A stretch of DNA of 64,000 bases from Pantoea sp. Nvir. GTDB lineage: Bacteria > Pseudomonadota > Gammaproteobacteria > Enterobacterales > Enterobacteriaceae. Location of the stretch: positions 62,001 through 126,000 of the forward strand of contig NZ_SZZW01000002.1 of assembly GCF_009829915.1 (NCBI RefSeq). The letters run 5' to 3'. Of this stretch, positions 35,205 through 47,107 are shown piece by piece; the stretch's first letter is position 1; each line of letters starts with the position of its first letter. The notes under the pieces were generated by a model. The model saw only the letters and a program-made list of their open reading frames with translations, did no database searches and had not been told where the DNA came from. A program made the translations under genes and the position numbers.

Positions 35205-36440
35205 ATGTTTGAGGGTTATACCGCTGAGCGTGCTGCTCGTGGAACTAGAAAAATTAAGCTTGCGTTGTTAGGTCCGGCTTTTATCGCTGCTATCGGCTAT
35301 ATAGATCCGGGGAACTTCGCCACTAATATTCAGGCCGGTTCTGCTTACGGTTATAAATTGTTGTGGGTCGTAATCTGGGCTAATGTTATGGCTATGGTCA
35401 TTCAGCTTATGTCAGCTAAACTTGGCATTGCGACCGGAAAAAACCTTGCTGAACATATTCGCGATCGCTTCCCACGTCCAGCAGTCTGGTTTTACTGGGT
35501 CCAGGCGGAAATCATCGCTATGGCTACTGATCTAGCGGAATTTATCGGCGCTGCACTTGGTTTTAAGCTATTATTCAATGTTTCTTTATTGCAGGGCGCT
35601 ATCTTGACGGGTGTTGCAACCTTCCTTATTTTGATGCTGCAATGCCGTGGTCAAAAACCACTAGAGTTAGTGATAGGCAGTCTGTTGCTTTTCGTGGCAG
35701 CAGCTTACGTTGTAGAGTTATTCTTTTTGCGACCGAAGGTGGACGAGTTAGTGGTTGGTATGGCGATACCTACACTTCCGACATCAGATGCAGTGTTTCT
35801 TGCGGCCGGAGTGATGGGCGCAACTATTATGCCGCATGTCATCTATTTGCATTCAGCATTGACGCAGGTAGGTTCTGGCGCCAGCAAAAGTGAGCGCTAT
35901 TCATCAACCAAACTTGATGTAGCGATTGCTATGACGATTGCAGGTCTTGTTAATTTGATAATGATGGCGACTGCCGCCGCAGCATTTCATTTTAGCGGAC
36001 ACAGCACTATTGTTGAGCTTGATCAGGCCTACTTGATGTTAGCCCCGTTACTTGGTCATGCAGTGGCGGTGTTCAGTTTGAGCCTAGTGGCTGCAGGACT
36101 CTCTTCTACAGTAGTAGGAACTCTAGCGGGTCAGGTAGTAATGCAGGGCTTCATTAGCTTCTATATTCCAATCTGGGTGCGCCGAGTTGTTACCATGTTG
36201 CCTTCGTTTATAGTTATCATAGCTGGCTGGGATCCGACACGCATTTTACTGATGAGCCAAGTAGTACTTAGCTTTGGCATTACGCTAGCTCTAGTACCGC
36301 TGCTGTCGTTTACATGCAACCCCGAGATTATGGGTAAGATGGTTAATTCGCGCTTTATGCAAAACATCGGTCGCGCCATTGTGGGACTAGTTATAGCACT
36401 CAATGCTTATCTGCTGGTTGGTGAAGCATTCATGCTATAA
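35205..36440 (+). CDS. mntH: Manganese/proton symporter MntH
   Basis: 411 aa against 412 in E. coli. NRAMP-family importer of Mn2+ (and Fe2+) with 11 membrane segments. The metal-binding DPGN motif is at 34-37 and MPH at 209-211. The start at 35205 is the first ATG of the conserved frame. A MntR-type operator upstream suggests manganese control is kept. Neighbouring nupC and ypeC of E. coli are lost. Confidence 0.96.
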   Translation: MFEGYTAERAARGTRKIKLALLGPAFIAAIGYIDPGNFATNIQAGSAYGYKLLWVVIWANVMAMVIQLMSAKLGIATGKNLAEHIRDRFPRPAVWFYWVQAEIIAMATDLAEFIGAALGFKLLFNVSLLQGAILTGVATFLILMLQCRGQKPLELVIGSLLLFVAAAYVVELFFLRPKVDELVVGMAIPTLPTSDAVFLAAGVMGATIMPHVIYLHSALTQVGSGASKSERYSSTKLDVAIAMTIAGLVNLIMMATAAAAFHFSGHSTIVELDQAYLMLAPLLGHAVAVFSLSLVAAGLSSTVVGTLAGQVVMQGFISFYIPIWVRRVVTMLPSFIVIIAGWDPTRILLMSQVVLSFGITLALVPLLSFTCNPEIMGKMVNSRFMQNIGRAIVGLVIALNAYLLVGEAFML

Positions 36441-37552
36441 ATAATGTTCTGTTCTACTCAAGTTGGTGGGGTTTTTATAGTGATGATAGTAGCAGCGCTA
36501 CGTTTATATTTTGTTATCGGAAAGATACGTAAATTGCAAAATTATCATATCTTTACTTTTTATTCTAGTTTCTAGTGATTTAAAAATTCTTCAGGGCATT
36601 TTACAAACAGCTAATCGTTTATTGTCCTTCTACAAGCAGTCAAAATGTAACAGATACCCTAAATCGTAATGGATTAGGTAGTATATAGGAAACATTTTCC
36701 GTGTTGTCTTTAATATTGAGCGTCATAATGGTATTTGTAGACTGATTTTAGTTATGGTGTTTGTCCAGATGTAAAGAAAATATATACTTTTGCTCGGTGA
36801 GAGTCATATTTTTGTTATTCTATAATTACTTAGAGAGTTTGAAAAAAGGGAGATGGTGCAATTTTATGTAGAAGAAAGAAACGTTGTTGTTTAAATTGAT
36901 CATGTTGTTGCTATCTTGATATAGGGATAGTCCTACCGGTTATCTAATACTTGTGTTGACCATGGTAAAAATAGCGGTAAGGCTTCTTGGCAAACCTCTT
37001 ATTAATATGCTAAATTCGTTTTATGCAAGAACAGTGCATCGCTTTGCCTGATGGATGAATACTTGATAAGCAAAAAATAAGAGTATATCCGTAATTATGG
37101 CACAGCGTACAGTAAGGGAAAGAATCAGGATCTGACTCTAGGGGACTGTTGCACTGGTGAAGCAGATTATCCTCATTACCAGCGAACTACTACATAGTTG
37201 TTGATCATTTAATTTACACACACATGCACAAAAGAGCATTTCTCCCAGCATGTGTTCAACTGGAATGATGATGATTGCACTATGTTGCACTAAACATACA
37301 AGTCATACTAGTCGCATAGCGATGACGAAAGAAGAGCGCTTGCTATAGTTATTTCGAAAAGAAATGCTTGTTTTAGCATGATTTAACGAAAAAAGTCAGA
37401 TGGTTACCGCTATTTAAGCAACTTTTACACAGGTTAGTTCTTTGCATACTGTCTTTGATGCTTACCTTTTATTGTTGCGAGCGTTGTTGTTTTACCATCA
37501 GACTTTTATATTGTCCTGCATCTTAGATGACCCTAAGCGGAGCAACAAAAGA
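36441..37552. other. Spacer mntH-glk; ypeC and yfeO lost
   Basis: About 1.1 kb without recognised gene. An open frame from 37442 runs into glk but adds only unrelated residues. Confidence 0.5.
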
Positions 37553-38518
37553 ATGACAAACTACGCCCTGGTCGGAGATGTCGGTGGCACCAATGCGCGA
37601 CTCGCCCTATGTGAGGTAGAAACCGGCAGTATCTCCCACACTAAAACATTTTTAACTTCAGATTATGATAGCCTTGAAGCTGTCATCCGTTACTATCTTG
37701 GTGAGCAAAAGTCAGAAGTCAAAGACGGCTGCATCGCTATTGCTTCTCCTATAACAGAAGATTGGGTCGACATGACTAACCATGAATGGGCATTTTCTAC
37801 TAGAAAAATGAAAACTACCATGGGATTCAATCATCTTGAAATAATTAACGATTTTACTGCAGTTTCCATGGCGATTCCAATGCTGAAAACCGAGAATGTT
37901 ATTCAATTTGGCGGTAGTGAGCCTATGAAAGATAAACCCATCGCTATTTATGGAGCAGGCACAGGACTAGGTGTTAGCCATCTAATTCATGTGGACAAGC
38001 GTTGGATTAGTTTACCTGGTGAGGGAGGGCACATAGATTTCGCTGCTACTAGCAACGAAGAGAATTCGATACTAGAAGTACTACGCGCTGAAATGGGTCA
38101 CGTCTCAGCAGAACGCGTACTCTCGGGCGCTGGATTAGTGAACATCTATCGAGCTATTGTAAAAACAGACAAACGCGTACCAGAAAACCTTAAGCCTAAA
38201 GATGTCTCTGAGAGAGCGCTAGCCGAGAGCTGCATTGACTGCCGTCGTGCACTATCGCTCTTTTGCGTGATGATGGGACGTTTCGGCGGCAACCTGGCAC
38301 TGAATCTTGGCACTTTCGGAGGTGTCTATATTGCTGGTGGGATTGTACCTCGCTTTCTTGAGTTCTTTAAATCTTCTGGCTTCCGCGCCGCCTTTGAAGA
38401 TAAAGGGCGCTTCCGTGACTACGTTTCCCGAATTCCAGTCTATATGGTTATTCACGACCAGTTAGGCCTACTTGGAGCTGGTGCACATTTACGACAGCAG
38501 TTGGGAAGTATTCTATGA
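37553..38518 (+). CDS. glk: Glucokinase Glk
   Basis: 321 aa, E. coli length, from the ATG at 37553 preceded by GGAG 14 bases upstream. An upstream in-frame TTG would add 37 residues without homology. It phosphorylates free glucose with ATP. The phosphate loop [12 protein letters not shown], catalytic Asp in [10 protein letters not shown] and the C-terminal [16 protein letters not shown] are intact. With ptsHI-crr in the window, the cell may use both PTS and free-sugar routes. Confidence 0.96.
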   Translation: MTNYALVGDVGGTNARLALCEVETGSISHTKTFLTSDYDSLEAVIRYYLGEQKSEVKDGCIAIASPITEDWVDMTNHEWAFSTRKMKTTMGFNHLEIINDFTAVSMAIPMLKTENVIQFGGSEPMKDKPIAIYGAGTGLGVSHLIHVDKRWISLPGEGGHIDFAATSNEENSILEVLRAEMGHVSAERVLSGAGLVNIYRAIVKTDKRVPENLKPKDVSERALAESCIDCRRALSLFCVMMGRFGGNLALNLGTFGGVYIAGGIVPRFLEFFKSSGFRAAFEDKGRFRDYVSRIPVYMVIHDQLGLLGAGAHLRQQLGSIL

Positions 38519-39968
38519 TGTTTAGGACCTTTAATCCATCTAATAAATGGTTACTTATGGATAGACCGAAGAACGAAGTCTCCGATGTTGTGGATGACAT
38601 AGGCGAATCGAGCAGGGATGCTTTTTGACGATTCTTTAATCGATGTATCTTACCTACACTTATACCTTACTTTTTGCGTAAATGCACCCACTGTTTTCTT
38701 TTAAAGACATTAAGTATTTTACTAAACTTTAGTAAAAATATAAATAGATAAAAGTACAATATTTTCTAATATTAACTGACTGCAGCTAAGTAGCCATAAG
38801 CTTTTTCATGCTTTTTTCTATAATCTTACTCAATATCCATTGATCTCCTATTTGCTTAACTCAAAGGGATATGATGCTTGGCGATATTAATAGTATAATG
38901 TTTTGTTTAACATAAATAATGCTGATGCAATCATTCTAAACTTATGATATACAGCGATTAATTTTGCTAAATACAGTTGTATATATCTTGTGTATATATA
39001 AGTAAGGAAGTAGTACTGATTTTTTTTATTTCATAGTATGTTCCTCTATTTATGTTGGGAAATTAGAAATACCGTATCCATATATCATGGTGTTACGTGC
39101 TGAATAAGGAGAAAATATCTGAGAATATTTTATATTCTTTAATAGAAATTTCTGTGGATAAATTTTTATTTATCCAGATACTTCATCATCTATTTTTTAA
39201 AAAATAATTAATGGTTTGTTATCTCCGGAACAGCCTCGCTGCTAGTTAAGAACCTTTTAGTAGGCACTTCTTGTTTAACAAAAAAGGATAAAATTTGTTA
39301 TCTTTTAGTGATCCTTAAGGGGAGGTGTTTATTCTTGATAAGAGTAAAAATTTAAAATTTACTAAAAATTAAAAACACATTTTAGGCAAAACATTAACAT
39401 TTTTTTCATGGTAGCCCGTAGTATGCATAATTATATCAGTATGTTAGAGAGATTCTTTCCCTCTTTTTTGTGATTTTTTGTGATAAAGAAACTTAAATCT
39501 CATACATCTAATATTATTTTTAATGCTTGCTTTAAATACTGTAGTAATATATCTCCTCTTCTGGAAGAAATTATGCAGTTGAAAAGAGTCTTGATTACTG
39601 CTGGGACTACAAACAATGATTCTCCTCATACTGCTTATTTACATAGTAGGGATAGTAGGGATTTATAAGATATATTGCTGATCATAAAGCTATGATTCAA
39701 AAGTAGAAAATACGCTTTGAATAAAAAATCACACTGTACTGACGTTATACTAAAATAAAAAACAAGTGTATCAAAAGTTGTCCTGATTCTTATTTTTATA
39801 CACAGATCTTACTGTTAATACAATAGGTACTCTTAAAATGAGTACCTATGTGTTAAACTAACATAAAGTTCGCTTAAGAGTATTTTTAGGAGAAAAGGAG
39901 TCTTTTTAGAAACCAAAGTACATCTGAATAAGGCGCATTTCTTAACAATGAGATGTTAATAAAGATGA
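38519..39968. other. Long AT-rich spacer glk-tRNA-Arg
   Basis: No gene recognised over 1.45 kb. Small perfect inverted repeats lie at 38717-38737 (10-bp arms around one base) and 39823-39849. Confidence 0.5.
39823..39849. repeat. Perfect 10-bp inverted repeat downstream of tRNA-Arg
   Basis: ATAGGTACTC and GAGTACCTAT around a 7-base loop, about 120 bases after the tRNA-Arg 3' end. No T-run. Confidence 0.7.
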
Positions 39969-40040
39969 CGTCCCCTACAGGAATCGAACCTGTAACTAGC
40001 CATTAGGAAGGGCTTATTATATCCATTTAACTAAGGGGAC
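39969..40040 (-). tRNA. tRNA-Arg (CCT)
   Basis: 72 bases, homologous to E. coli argW with anticodon CCT. Acceptor and T stems pair fully, the T stem by a compensatory G-C to A-T change. The pair closing the anticodon loop is a C-T mismatch where E. coli has C-G, a D-stem pair is G-T, and the discriminator is G rather than A. CCA is not encoded (TCA). It is probably functional but weakened. It sits alone between glk and mlaA, as argW does in E. coli. Confidence 0.92.
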
Positions 40041-41311
40041 TGAAAATATATTCATACTAACAGTCGTTCTATTATATGGTATCGCTATTACTTGCAAAAA
40101 ATCAATCTTGTTAATTTCTATTTTTCTTTTTATTTCTTTATGTTTCGTAGGCATTCTTCTTCGTTTATTTGTAATATGCGTACTTATATTAAGTACAGAT
40201 TTGTTTACAAAATTGAGTACATAAAATATATAAGAATATTGAGACTGAGCGACACTAAAGACAGACTAAGCATACAAATTATCTCAACACGCTCTGCCTC
40301 TTTCTATTATGATTTCAATAATATAAAACGATAAATCTGTGTGCATCTGTACTACTGTGACAAGCTACCCGACTAGCGTTTCTTTTAGAGAAAATAATTT
40401 TAATTTTTGAAGAAATACCACCTTGTATACAAAATGATTAGATAAAAAATTATCTTTCGTACAAGAATAGTAATTTACGTCACACAAGATTTTTTACATT
40501 TGTAGTAAAATAGATATACAGATTTAACCTCCAACTTAAAACAACAGATTTTTCTATAGCCTTCTGGCTTCTCCAGTTACGTCATGTTCTTCACCCCCCC
40601 CTCAGACTAAGCTTTCCCTGCCACAGTTTAATTCAATATTTTATATGCGTAACTCAATTACTCTAAACAATTCCTCTAGTTTCTGTGACGTATCTATTAC
40701 GTATGTAGGCGGAAGTGAAATTTTTTTTAAATAATCTTGCTCTGTAATATACGATTATTTAGATTAAAATTTTAACAAAATACTAGCGCGTTCTAGCGAT
40801 GAGCAAGGCTATAATGCATACTTGAGGTTGCGATTTTGTACGTATGTCTGTTACCTCATGCTTAATACCTACCCACCAGTAGCAATTATTTTATACTATT
40901 ACACGTATGACTATACTAGAAATCATTCCGACGGAAAGGTAAGTACTACTGTATAATTTAAACAAACAAAAATGTCACCGTTGAGCAGAGTGATGTATAT
41001 TTTTACTTCTGATGTGTTTATCAGGGCTCATTGGGCATTAATGACTTATTGAGCTAATTTCTATGTATGTATGCATATATAATAAGTGATAGCAACTCTA
41101 TGATGCCGAAGTATATGATACTGACATAGAATTAACTTCATTAAGTACTTATTTCTCATACCGACCACGCAAGACCATAAGGAGGCAACTGTTTTGAATG
41201 TAGAAGAATAGTAACACCCTCATGATAGCCATTAGCACATGGCTGGGAAGAGTAATCAACAACAGCTCTGAAGTGGTATTTTAATTTCTTAAAACTCACA
41301 GGAAGATAACG
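40041..41311. other. Long AT-rich spacer tRNA-Arg-mlaA
   Basis: No gene recognised over 1.27 kb. An 80-codon plus-strand frame (40092-40334) has low-complexity AT-driven composition and is not called. Confidence 0.5.
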
Positions 41312-42076
41312 ATGGCTTACCGCCTGACCAGCTTTATCTTGGCAAGTGGCATCATAGTTGGATGCGCCAGCAACAAACCCAATAGTGAGGCACTTGCACA
41401 GCGCAGTGATCTGCTCGAAACTTTTAATCGTGTAATGTTCATTTTCAACTATAATGTGCTGGATCCATATGTAATGCGTCCTATCGCTGTAGCTTGGCGC
41501 GACTATATGCCAATGCCGGTGCGTACCGGGCTAAGTAATTTTCTTGGCAACTTAGAAGAACCGGCTAGTGCTGTAAACTCAGTTTTAGTAGGGGATCCAC
41601 GCCAGGCAGTTATTCATTTTACCCGTTTCTTTTTAAATTCACTCTTAGGTCTAGGCGGTTTTATAGACGTTGCGAGAAAAGTGCACTTAGATCTAGCACG
41701 TGAAATACCGCACCGCTTCGGTAGTACTCTCGGTTATTATGGTATAGGCTATGGACCGTATATTGAGCTGCCACTTTACGGTGGTTTCACTATTCGTCAA
41801 GATGGAGGTTACTATGTAGATACATTCTATCCAGTGCTGATTTGGTTGACGTGGCCTCTGTCTATCATTAAATGGACTATTGAAGGAGTGGAAATGCGAG
41901 CTCGTTTACTCGAGTCAGATGAATTTCTGAAACAGCATTCTGATCCATACATTTTTATCCGCAATGCCTATTTTCAGCATTATAATTTTTTAGCGAAGAG
42001 AGGCCACCTTAGCTCTGAAGAAAACCCAAATGCCAGTGCTATTCAAGACTATCTAAAAAATATCGATTCGCAATAA
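41312..42076 (+). CDS. mlaA: Outer-membrane lipoprotein MlaA (VacJ)
   Basis: 254 aa against 251 in E. coli. Lipobox VGC gives lipidated Cys18. The family core (ETFNRVMFIFNYNVLDPYV, GNLEEPASAVNSVL, HRFGSTLGYYGIGYGPYIEL) is conserved. MlaA removes phospholipids from the outer leaflet of the outer membrane and hands them to MlaC. The start follows AGGA. It stands alone after loss of fadL and fadIJ. Whether mlaBCDEF survive elsewhere is unknown. Confidence 0.94.
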   Translation: MAYRLTSFILASGIIVGCASNKPNSEALAQRSDLLETFNRVMFIFNYNVLDPYVMRPIAVAWRDYMPMPVRTGLSNFLGNLEEPASAVNSVLVGDPRQAVIHFTRFFLNSLLGLGGFIDVARKVHLDLAREIPHRFGSTLGYYGIGYGPYIELPLYGGFTIRQDGGYYVDTFYPVLIWLTWPLSIIKWTIEGVEMRARLLESDEFLKQHSDPYIFIRNAYFQHYNFLAKRGHLSSEENPNASAIQDYLKNIDSQ

Positions 42077-42547
42077 TAATGAATGGGAATAGCCATTGGA
42101 TACTAGCTAATTTTTGTTAAATGGGGTGCTGAGTACAATACATTAATCATTTTTAAAGAAAAAAACTATTTATGACTGTTTACTTCACTTTAAATTAACC
42201 AAATCTCTGGCTCAATCGAGGTGAGCAAGACGAGGTTCTTCGAGTGATCAGGCCCATAGGAAGTCCTAATATAGATATTTGGTTAATGCGATTAATAGCG
42301 AGAACGCATCAGTATCTCTACCATAACTTTATCATCTCAGGTCTTATATAATCTGTCTGATTTATAATGGATAGAAGAGAGTATCGACAGATCAAATGGC
42401 ACGGAACCTTTCTACAAATAGCTTATTTTCTTAAACAAGAAGTTACTGATCCTCAATATATTGAGATGCACTAAAAAATTTAATATCAGAAAAAACTTGG
42501 GGGTTCGCATTGGGCGATATTGACAAAAAAATAATAGCGGTACTTTT
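42077..42547. other. Spacer mlaA-sixA; fadL/fadIJ deleted; unidentified decayed frame
   Basis: A 49-codon open stretch at 42202-42351 reads LRVIRPIGSPNIDIWLMRL, faintly like the C terminus of a LysR-type regulator, but I cannot identify it. Otherwise nothing is seen. Confidence 0.4.
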
Positions 42548-43030
42548 ATGCAAGTTTTTATCATGCGTCATGGTGATGCTTCTGTTGAAGCAGCTAGCGA
42601 TTCACGTCGACCTCTGACTCCTTGCGGTTATAAGCAGTCACGCCAGATGGCATATTGGCTCCGCGGTCAGACAGTGGAAATTGAACGTGTACTGGTCAGT
42701 CCCTATCTTCGCGCACAGCAGACATTGACTGCAGTACGCGAAGCGCTCAGTCTACCTGAAGGGCAAGATATTTTGCCTGAGTTATCACCTGGCGGTGATC
42801 CTTGCTTGGTTGCTTACTACTTGCAAATACTAGGAAATCAGGGAGTAAAATCAGCGATTGTAATTTCACATTTACCGCTGGTTAGTTATTTGGTTTCTAA
42901 ACTGTGCTTGCAGGAATTACCTCCGATGTTCGCTACCTCGGATGTTGCTTGCGTGGATTTCGATCCCGTTTACTCTGAAGGCAAGCTTTTGTGGCGGACT
43001 GGTCCTTCCAAATTAATGCAAGCTATATAA
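42548..43030 (+). CDS. sixA: Phosphohistidine phosphatase SixA
   Basis: 160 aa against 161 in E. coli. A histidine-phosphatase-superfamily enzyme; the catalytic His8 is in MRHGDA, a second conserved His in ISHLPLVSYL. In E. coli it dephosphorylates HPt domains and the nitrogen PTS protein NPr. A weak hairpin CCTGAT-TTTT-ATCAGG at 43065-43080 lies downstream and might end its transcript. Its survival when few regulators remain is notable. Confidence 0.92.
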   Translation: MQVFIMRHGDASVEAASDSRRPLTPCGYKQSRQMAYWLRGQTVEIERVLVSPYLRAQQTLTAVREALSLPEGQDILPELSPGGDPCLVAYYLQILGNQGVKSAIVISHLPLVSYLVSKLCLQELPPMFATSDVACVDFDPVYSEGKLLWRTGPSKLMQAI

Positions 43031-43250
43031 TCTATAGATCTTTGAGTCGTTCCCTGTTCATCGTCCTGATTTTTATCAGGAGTATTTTATCCATTAAACG
43101 CGAATAATTGTCTAAAAGATGCAATAGTAGATGACATCACCTTACTGCTTGATTCGATAATTATCAGATTTTTAATCTAACAGCACTGAATTTTCTTTGG
43201 CTTTATGACACACTGTTAGCCAATTGATTAATTGGCCTGCGGAGGGCTGC

Positions 43251-44183
43251 GTGGACAAAATTTTCATCGAGGAGGCAATAAATGAATTGCAAACTATTAA
43301 GGATATGGTGCGTTGGGCGGTTAGCCGCTTTTCCGCAGCCGAGATCTGCTATGGTCATGGCACTGATAATCCATGGGATGAAGCCGTGCAGCTAATTATG
43401 CCTACTCTTTGGCTACCCCTAGATATTCCAGAAAAAATGCACAATGCCCGTCTGCTTGCCAGTGAGCGTCATCGAATTGTTGAATACGTAATACGCCGTG
43501 TTAACGAACGGATTCCAGTAGCATATTTAACTAATAAAGCCTGGTTCTGTGATTATGAATTCTACGTTGATAAACGAGTTCTAGTACCGCGTTCTCCGAT
43601 CGGTGAGCTAATTAAGAACCGTTTTGCAGGTCTGATAGACGAAGAACCACGTTATATCCTCGATATGTGCACTGGTAGTGGCTGCATTGCTATCGCTTGC
43701 GCTTATGCGTTCCCTGAAGCGGAAGTCGATGCGGTAGATATTTCCATTGAAGCATTAGCCGTTGCTGAGAAGAACATCGAAGAGCACAGCTTAATCCATC
43801 ATGTTACTCCAATTTGCTCTGATTTATTCCACGAGTTGCAGCCAGTAAAGTATGATCTGATGATTGCTAACCCACCCTATGTGGATTTAGAGGATATGGC
43901 AGTTCTGCCGAATGAGTATCGTCATGAGCCAGAACTAGGTCTAGTGGCAGGCATCGACGGTTTGAAACTAGTGCGTCGAATTCTTGCTTGCGCACCGAAC
44001 TATCTAAGCAAAAATGGAGTACTAATCTGCGAAGTGGGCAATAATATGGTACATATGATTAAACAGTATTCTGACGTGCCTTTTACTTGGTTGGAGTTTA
44101 AGAACGGAGGTGACGGTGTCTTTATGCTAATGCGTCAGCAAATTGTCGACGCACAACATCACTTCTCTATTTATAGAGATTGA
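43251..44183 (+). CDS. prmB: Ribosomal protein L3 glutamine methyltransferase PrmB
   Basis: 310 aa, E. coli length, using GTG at 43251 after a strong GGAGG; an upstream in-frame ATA-start extension has no homology. SAM-binding [14 protein letters not shown] and the Gln-methyltransferase motif NPPYVD identify the family. It methylates a glutamine of ribosomal protein L3. It is followed 27 bases later by aroC, as in E. coli. smrB, normally divergent upstream, is gone. Confidence 0.94.
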   Translation: MDKIFIEEAINELQTIKDMVRWAVSRFSAAEICYGHGTDNPWDEAVQLIMPTLWLPLDIPEKMHNARLLASERHRIVEYVIRRVNERIPVAYLTNKAWFCDYEFYVDKRVLVPRSPIGELIKNRFAGLIDEEPRYILDMCTGSGCIAIACAYAFPEAEVDAVDISIEALAVAEKNIEEHSLIHHVTPICSDLFHELQPVKYDLMIANPPYVDLEDMAVLPNEYRHEPELGLVAGIDGLKLVRRILACAPNYLSKNGVLICEVGNNMVHMIKQYSDVPFTWLEFKNGGDGVFMLMRQQIVDAQHHFSIYRD

Positions 44184-44210
44184 AAAAATGCTTCATCACG
44201 AGGAATCACC

Positions 44211-45296
44211 ATGGCTGGAAATAGCATAGGACAATTTTTTCGCGTAACCACATTTGGTGAGTCGCATGGTGTTGCTCTGGGCTGCATCGTAGATGGTGTC
44301 CCCCCCAACATTCCACTGACAGAAGCCGATATCCAACATGATCTCAACCGTCGTCGCCCTGGTAAATCGCGTTATACCACACAGCGCCGTGAACTAGATC
44401 AAGTAAAAATATTGTCTGGTGTATTTGAGGGCATTACTACCGGTACATCTATTGGCCTATTAATTGAAAATACTGACCAACGCTCACAAGATTACAGTGC
44501 CATCAAAGATCTTTTTCGACCCGGTCACGCAGATTATACCTACGAAAAGAAATACGGCTTGCGCGACTATCGCGGCGGAGGCCGCTCGTCTGCGCGTGAG
44601 ACCGCAATGCGCGTCGCCGCTGGTGCTGTTGCTAAAAAATATCTGAAAATGAAGCACGGTATCGTTATTTGCGGCTATTTAGCCCAGATCGGCAACGTAG
44701 TATGTGAGCTAAAGGACTGGAATATAGTCGAAGAAAATCCATTTTTTTGTCCAGATGCAAACAAGCTGGAAGCACTGGAAGAACTGATACGTGCCCTAAA
44801 GAAAGAGGGTGACTCTATTGGTGCAAAGGTCACTGTGATGGCGAAAAACGTGCCTCCTGGCCTAGGAGAACCGGTTTTTGATCGTCTCGATTCTGATCTG
44901 GCGCATGCGCTGATGAGCATCAACGCGGTGAAAGGGGTGGAGATCGGTGACGGTTTTTCAGTGGTAACCCAACGCGGCAGCGAACATCGTGATGAAATCT
45001 GCGCGAGCGGTTTTCAAAGCAACCATGCAGGTGGTATTATCGGTGGCATCAGCAGTGGCCAGACCATTAGTGCTAATCTAGCAATGAAGCCGACTTCTAG
45101 CATCCTCGTACCAGGTAAAACGATGACTCGAGATGGCGAGGAAGTCAAGGTGATAACAAAAGGACGCCATGATCCCTGTGTAGGCATCCGTGCAGTACCG
45201 ATTGCAGAAGCGATGATGGCTATCGTGCTGATGGACCATCTGCTACGCCAGCGTGCGCAGAACGCGGACGTTAATAGTACATTATCTTGTTGGTAA
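44211..45296 (+). CDS. aroC: Chorismate synthase AroC
   Basis: 361 aa, E. coli length. The last step of the shikimate pathway, using reduced FMN without net redox change. Signatures [32 protein letters not shown], the [19 protein letters not shown] block and [16 protein letters not shown] are intact. The start follows CGAGGA. Together with the pentose phosphate genes here it supports aromatic amino acid supply, a common host-provisioning task. mepA just downstream is a relic. Confidence 0.97.
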   Translation: MAGNSIGQFFRVTTFGESHGVALGCIVDGVPPNIPLTEADIQHDLNRRRPGKSRYTTQRRELDQVKILSGVFEGITTGTSIGLLIENTDQRSQDYSAIKDLFRPGHADYTYEKKYGLRDYRGGGRSSARETAMRVAAGAVAKKYLKMKHGIVICGYLAQIGNVVCELKDWNIVEENPFFCPDANKLEALEELIRALKKEGDSIGAKVTVMAKNVPPGLGEPVFDRLDSDLAHALMSINAVKGVEIGDGFSVVTQRGSEHRDEICASGFQSNHAGGIIGGISSGQTISANLAMKPTSSILVPGKTMTRDGEEVKVITKGRHDPCVGIRAVPIAEAMMAIVLMDHLLRQRAQNADVNSTLSCW

Positions 45297-45300
45297 TTCC

Positions 45301-45840
45301 ATGGGGCGTCTATTTATTACCATAATAGTGCTGTTGAACAGCATTTCAAGCTTTGCCAAACCGCCGTGGCAGTGTATTCAGCATCCTATATCGGGTGTTC
45401 CACAATCTATTATTGGTTCTTTCTCTAACGGCTGTATTATTGACTCACAGGTGCCGCTGCTCCGTAACCCTAATTTTCGGGCATCCCCACCTAAAAATTT
45501 TTATTCAACGGTTAAGCACATAGGTGTACAATTTACAGATTAGAAATGTACTAATTAGAGATTTAGGCATAGCGATAGGTGGTTCGTCTCTTAAGTAGTG
45601 ATGAAACTAGCCATCAGATCGGAATTACCTAAGATGCGCTGGAGAGTGCGCCAGATGTCTAAAACTCAACCACTTGATTTAAGATTTGAGATGCTAAAAT
45701 TATTGTAGCCTGCTACTGACTACTAGAGATTGGTACTGTGCTCAAACGAGCAGCGAAAGATAATATAGCTGGTTACGCAAAACATCCTATTGTTCCGTTA
45801 CTTGCATATGTATGTACAGCTTACGCTGTACAGTCGGTAG
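45301..45840 (+). pseudogene. mepA: mepA relic (murein endopeptidase)
   Basis: Starts at an ATG four bases after aroC. The first 40 codons are clear (signal peptide, then KPPWQCIQHPISG and SIIGSFSNGCI, compared with TPWQKITQPVPG and SIGSFSNGCI in E. coli). After a frame change come DLGIAIGG (E. coli GDMGMPAGG), SHQIG (catalytic SHQTG), LPKMRWRVRQM (LPKTRWTSAQL), a WLRKT piece and HMYVQL (HMHVRL). Stops and frame shifts break it, and about a third is missing. MepA cuts peptidoglycan crosslinks; its loss is common in symbionts. Confidence 0.85.
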
Positions 45841-47107
45841 TGGTGTTAGCTGCAAAAAAAGATCAGGAGTTTGTAACCTAGATGGTTAGTAGTACTATTA
45901 TCCTTAGTCGCGATGAGAGTTCTAGTTATTTTTATTTTCCATGTATGGTTATTACACAGCATAATACTACTGTACTAAACTATTTACTGCCTTTTCCGAG
46001 TTCCTTCCCGTTCGTATCCTATCCCTGTGAGGATCACTAATGCCTTTCTTTGGCGATAAGGATTGCGCACCGCGTTGTATTTATAATACAACTCTTAGTG
46101 TGTAATGGTTTCTACAAAGTTTTTTAAGTCAAGTACAGGTTTCTTCATGCTCAGTTTTATTATCTATTCCCACGGGAATAGATTTTTTAAATTTTTATAT
46201 GGCATATCGAGTAATTATTCGTGAGGGAAGTGCATATCTCTAAGCGCCGTAGATATAAATTAACCCACCTAATAGTTGGATTAACTTCTATGATTCAAAT
46301 TATTTTTTTCCTTTCGGTAGATTTCTTATGCAATAGCGAGCAGGTCTGCGTATAACCAATTTTTATGCAACCTTCTTAGCGCGTTTCTCATCTTGCAGAG
46401 TGGAGTCCGTCATCGTTTAAAGTAATGCTTGAAAGATAGGTACAGCATCATAAAGGTGAGAGGAGAAACGTGCTAGCACTATCTTGCTAGTTGATTAAAC
46501 GATAAAATCTCTAGCTATATTGCTTATTTTATTTCAGTAATATCGCCTATAGTGGCAATTAGACTTAGCACATGTACAGGTGTATCACAAAGTATCCTTA
46601 CGTTAGTCCCAAAAATTTTTGTAGTGTATCATTTTGAAATCCATTTTTTGCAACCTATGCAATGCAAAGAACTGGCCGTAATGGGTAATGTAAGTAGTGA
46701 TGAAAATCATAAGTGGAGAATAAGCTACGCTGCCATTGCATTTATTGATTCTAAGAATCAATTTGTTTATCCTTAATAATAAAGAGATTAAGTGTGTACC
46801 ATTGAGTTCAACTTCATTGTAAATAGGTGCCATCTAACAACGGCGTAACATATCTTTTTTATATTCAATTATTATTGAAAATGAGACCTTATGAAAGGAG
46901 AAGGTACAGAAGTGCTCCAATGTTCACTTCGGGTAAAGCAAATACTTTCATAGCAAAAGTTCATTCTGCAGATAATCACGTAATTTTAGCGACTAGATTC
47001 ACATGATTCAAATTTACAAAAGGAAATAGCTAATCAGACTTGTTCGGCGTACAAGTGTAAGCTAAAGTGCACGCCAATCCAAAAGTAAGCGTAACGAGGA
47101 AACCTGA
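45841..47107. other. Long spacer mepA relic-fabB; yfcA, epmC and mnmC lost
   Basis: No gene recognised over 1.27 kb. It contains an intrinsic terminator (46162-46188) with no intact gene before it. Confidence 0.5.
46162..46188 (+). terminator. Orphan intrinsic terminator
   Basis: ATCTATTCCC and GGGAATAGAT form perfect 10-base arms separated by two bases (a 4-base loop when folded), followed directly by a six-T run. It reads on the plus strand with only decayed DNA upstream back to aroC. Confidence 0.75.

Noticed and set aside
37442-37552. N-terminal extension of Glk
   Set aside because: The 37 residues have no counterpart in glucokinases, and a ribosome site lies before the ATG at 37553.
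40092-40334. 80-codon plus-strand frame after tRNA-Arg
   Set aside because: Composition follows the AT-rich background; no ribosome site, no homology.
42202-42351. Open stretch resembling the end of a LysR-type regulator
   Set aside because: The match is a short generic motif; no start, no DNA-binding part, and E. coli has no such gene here.
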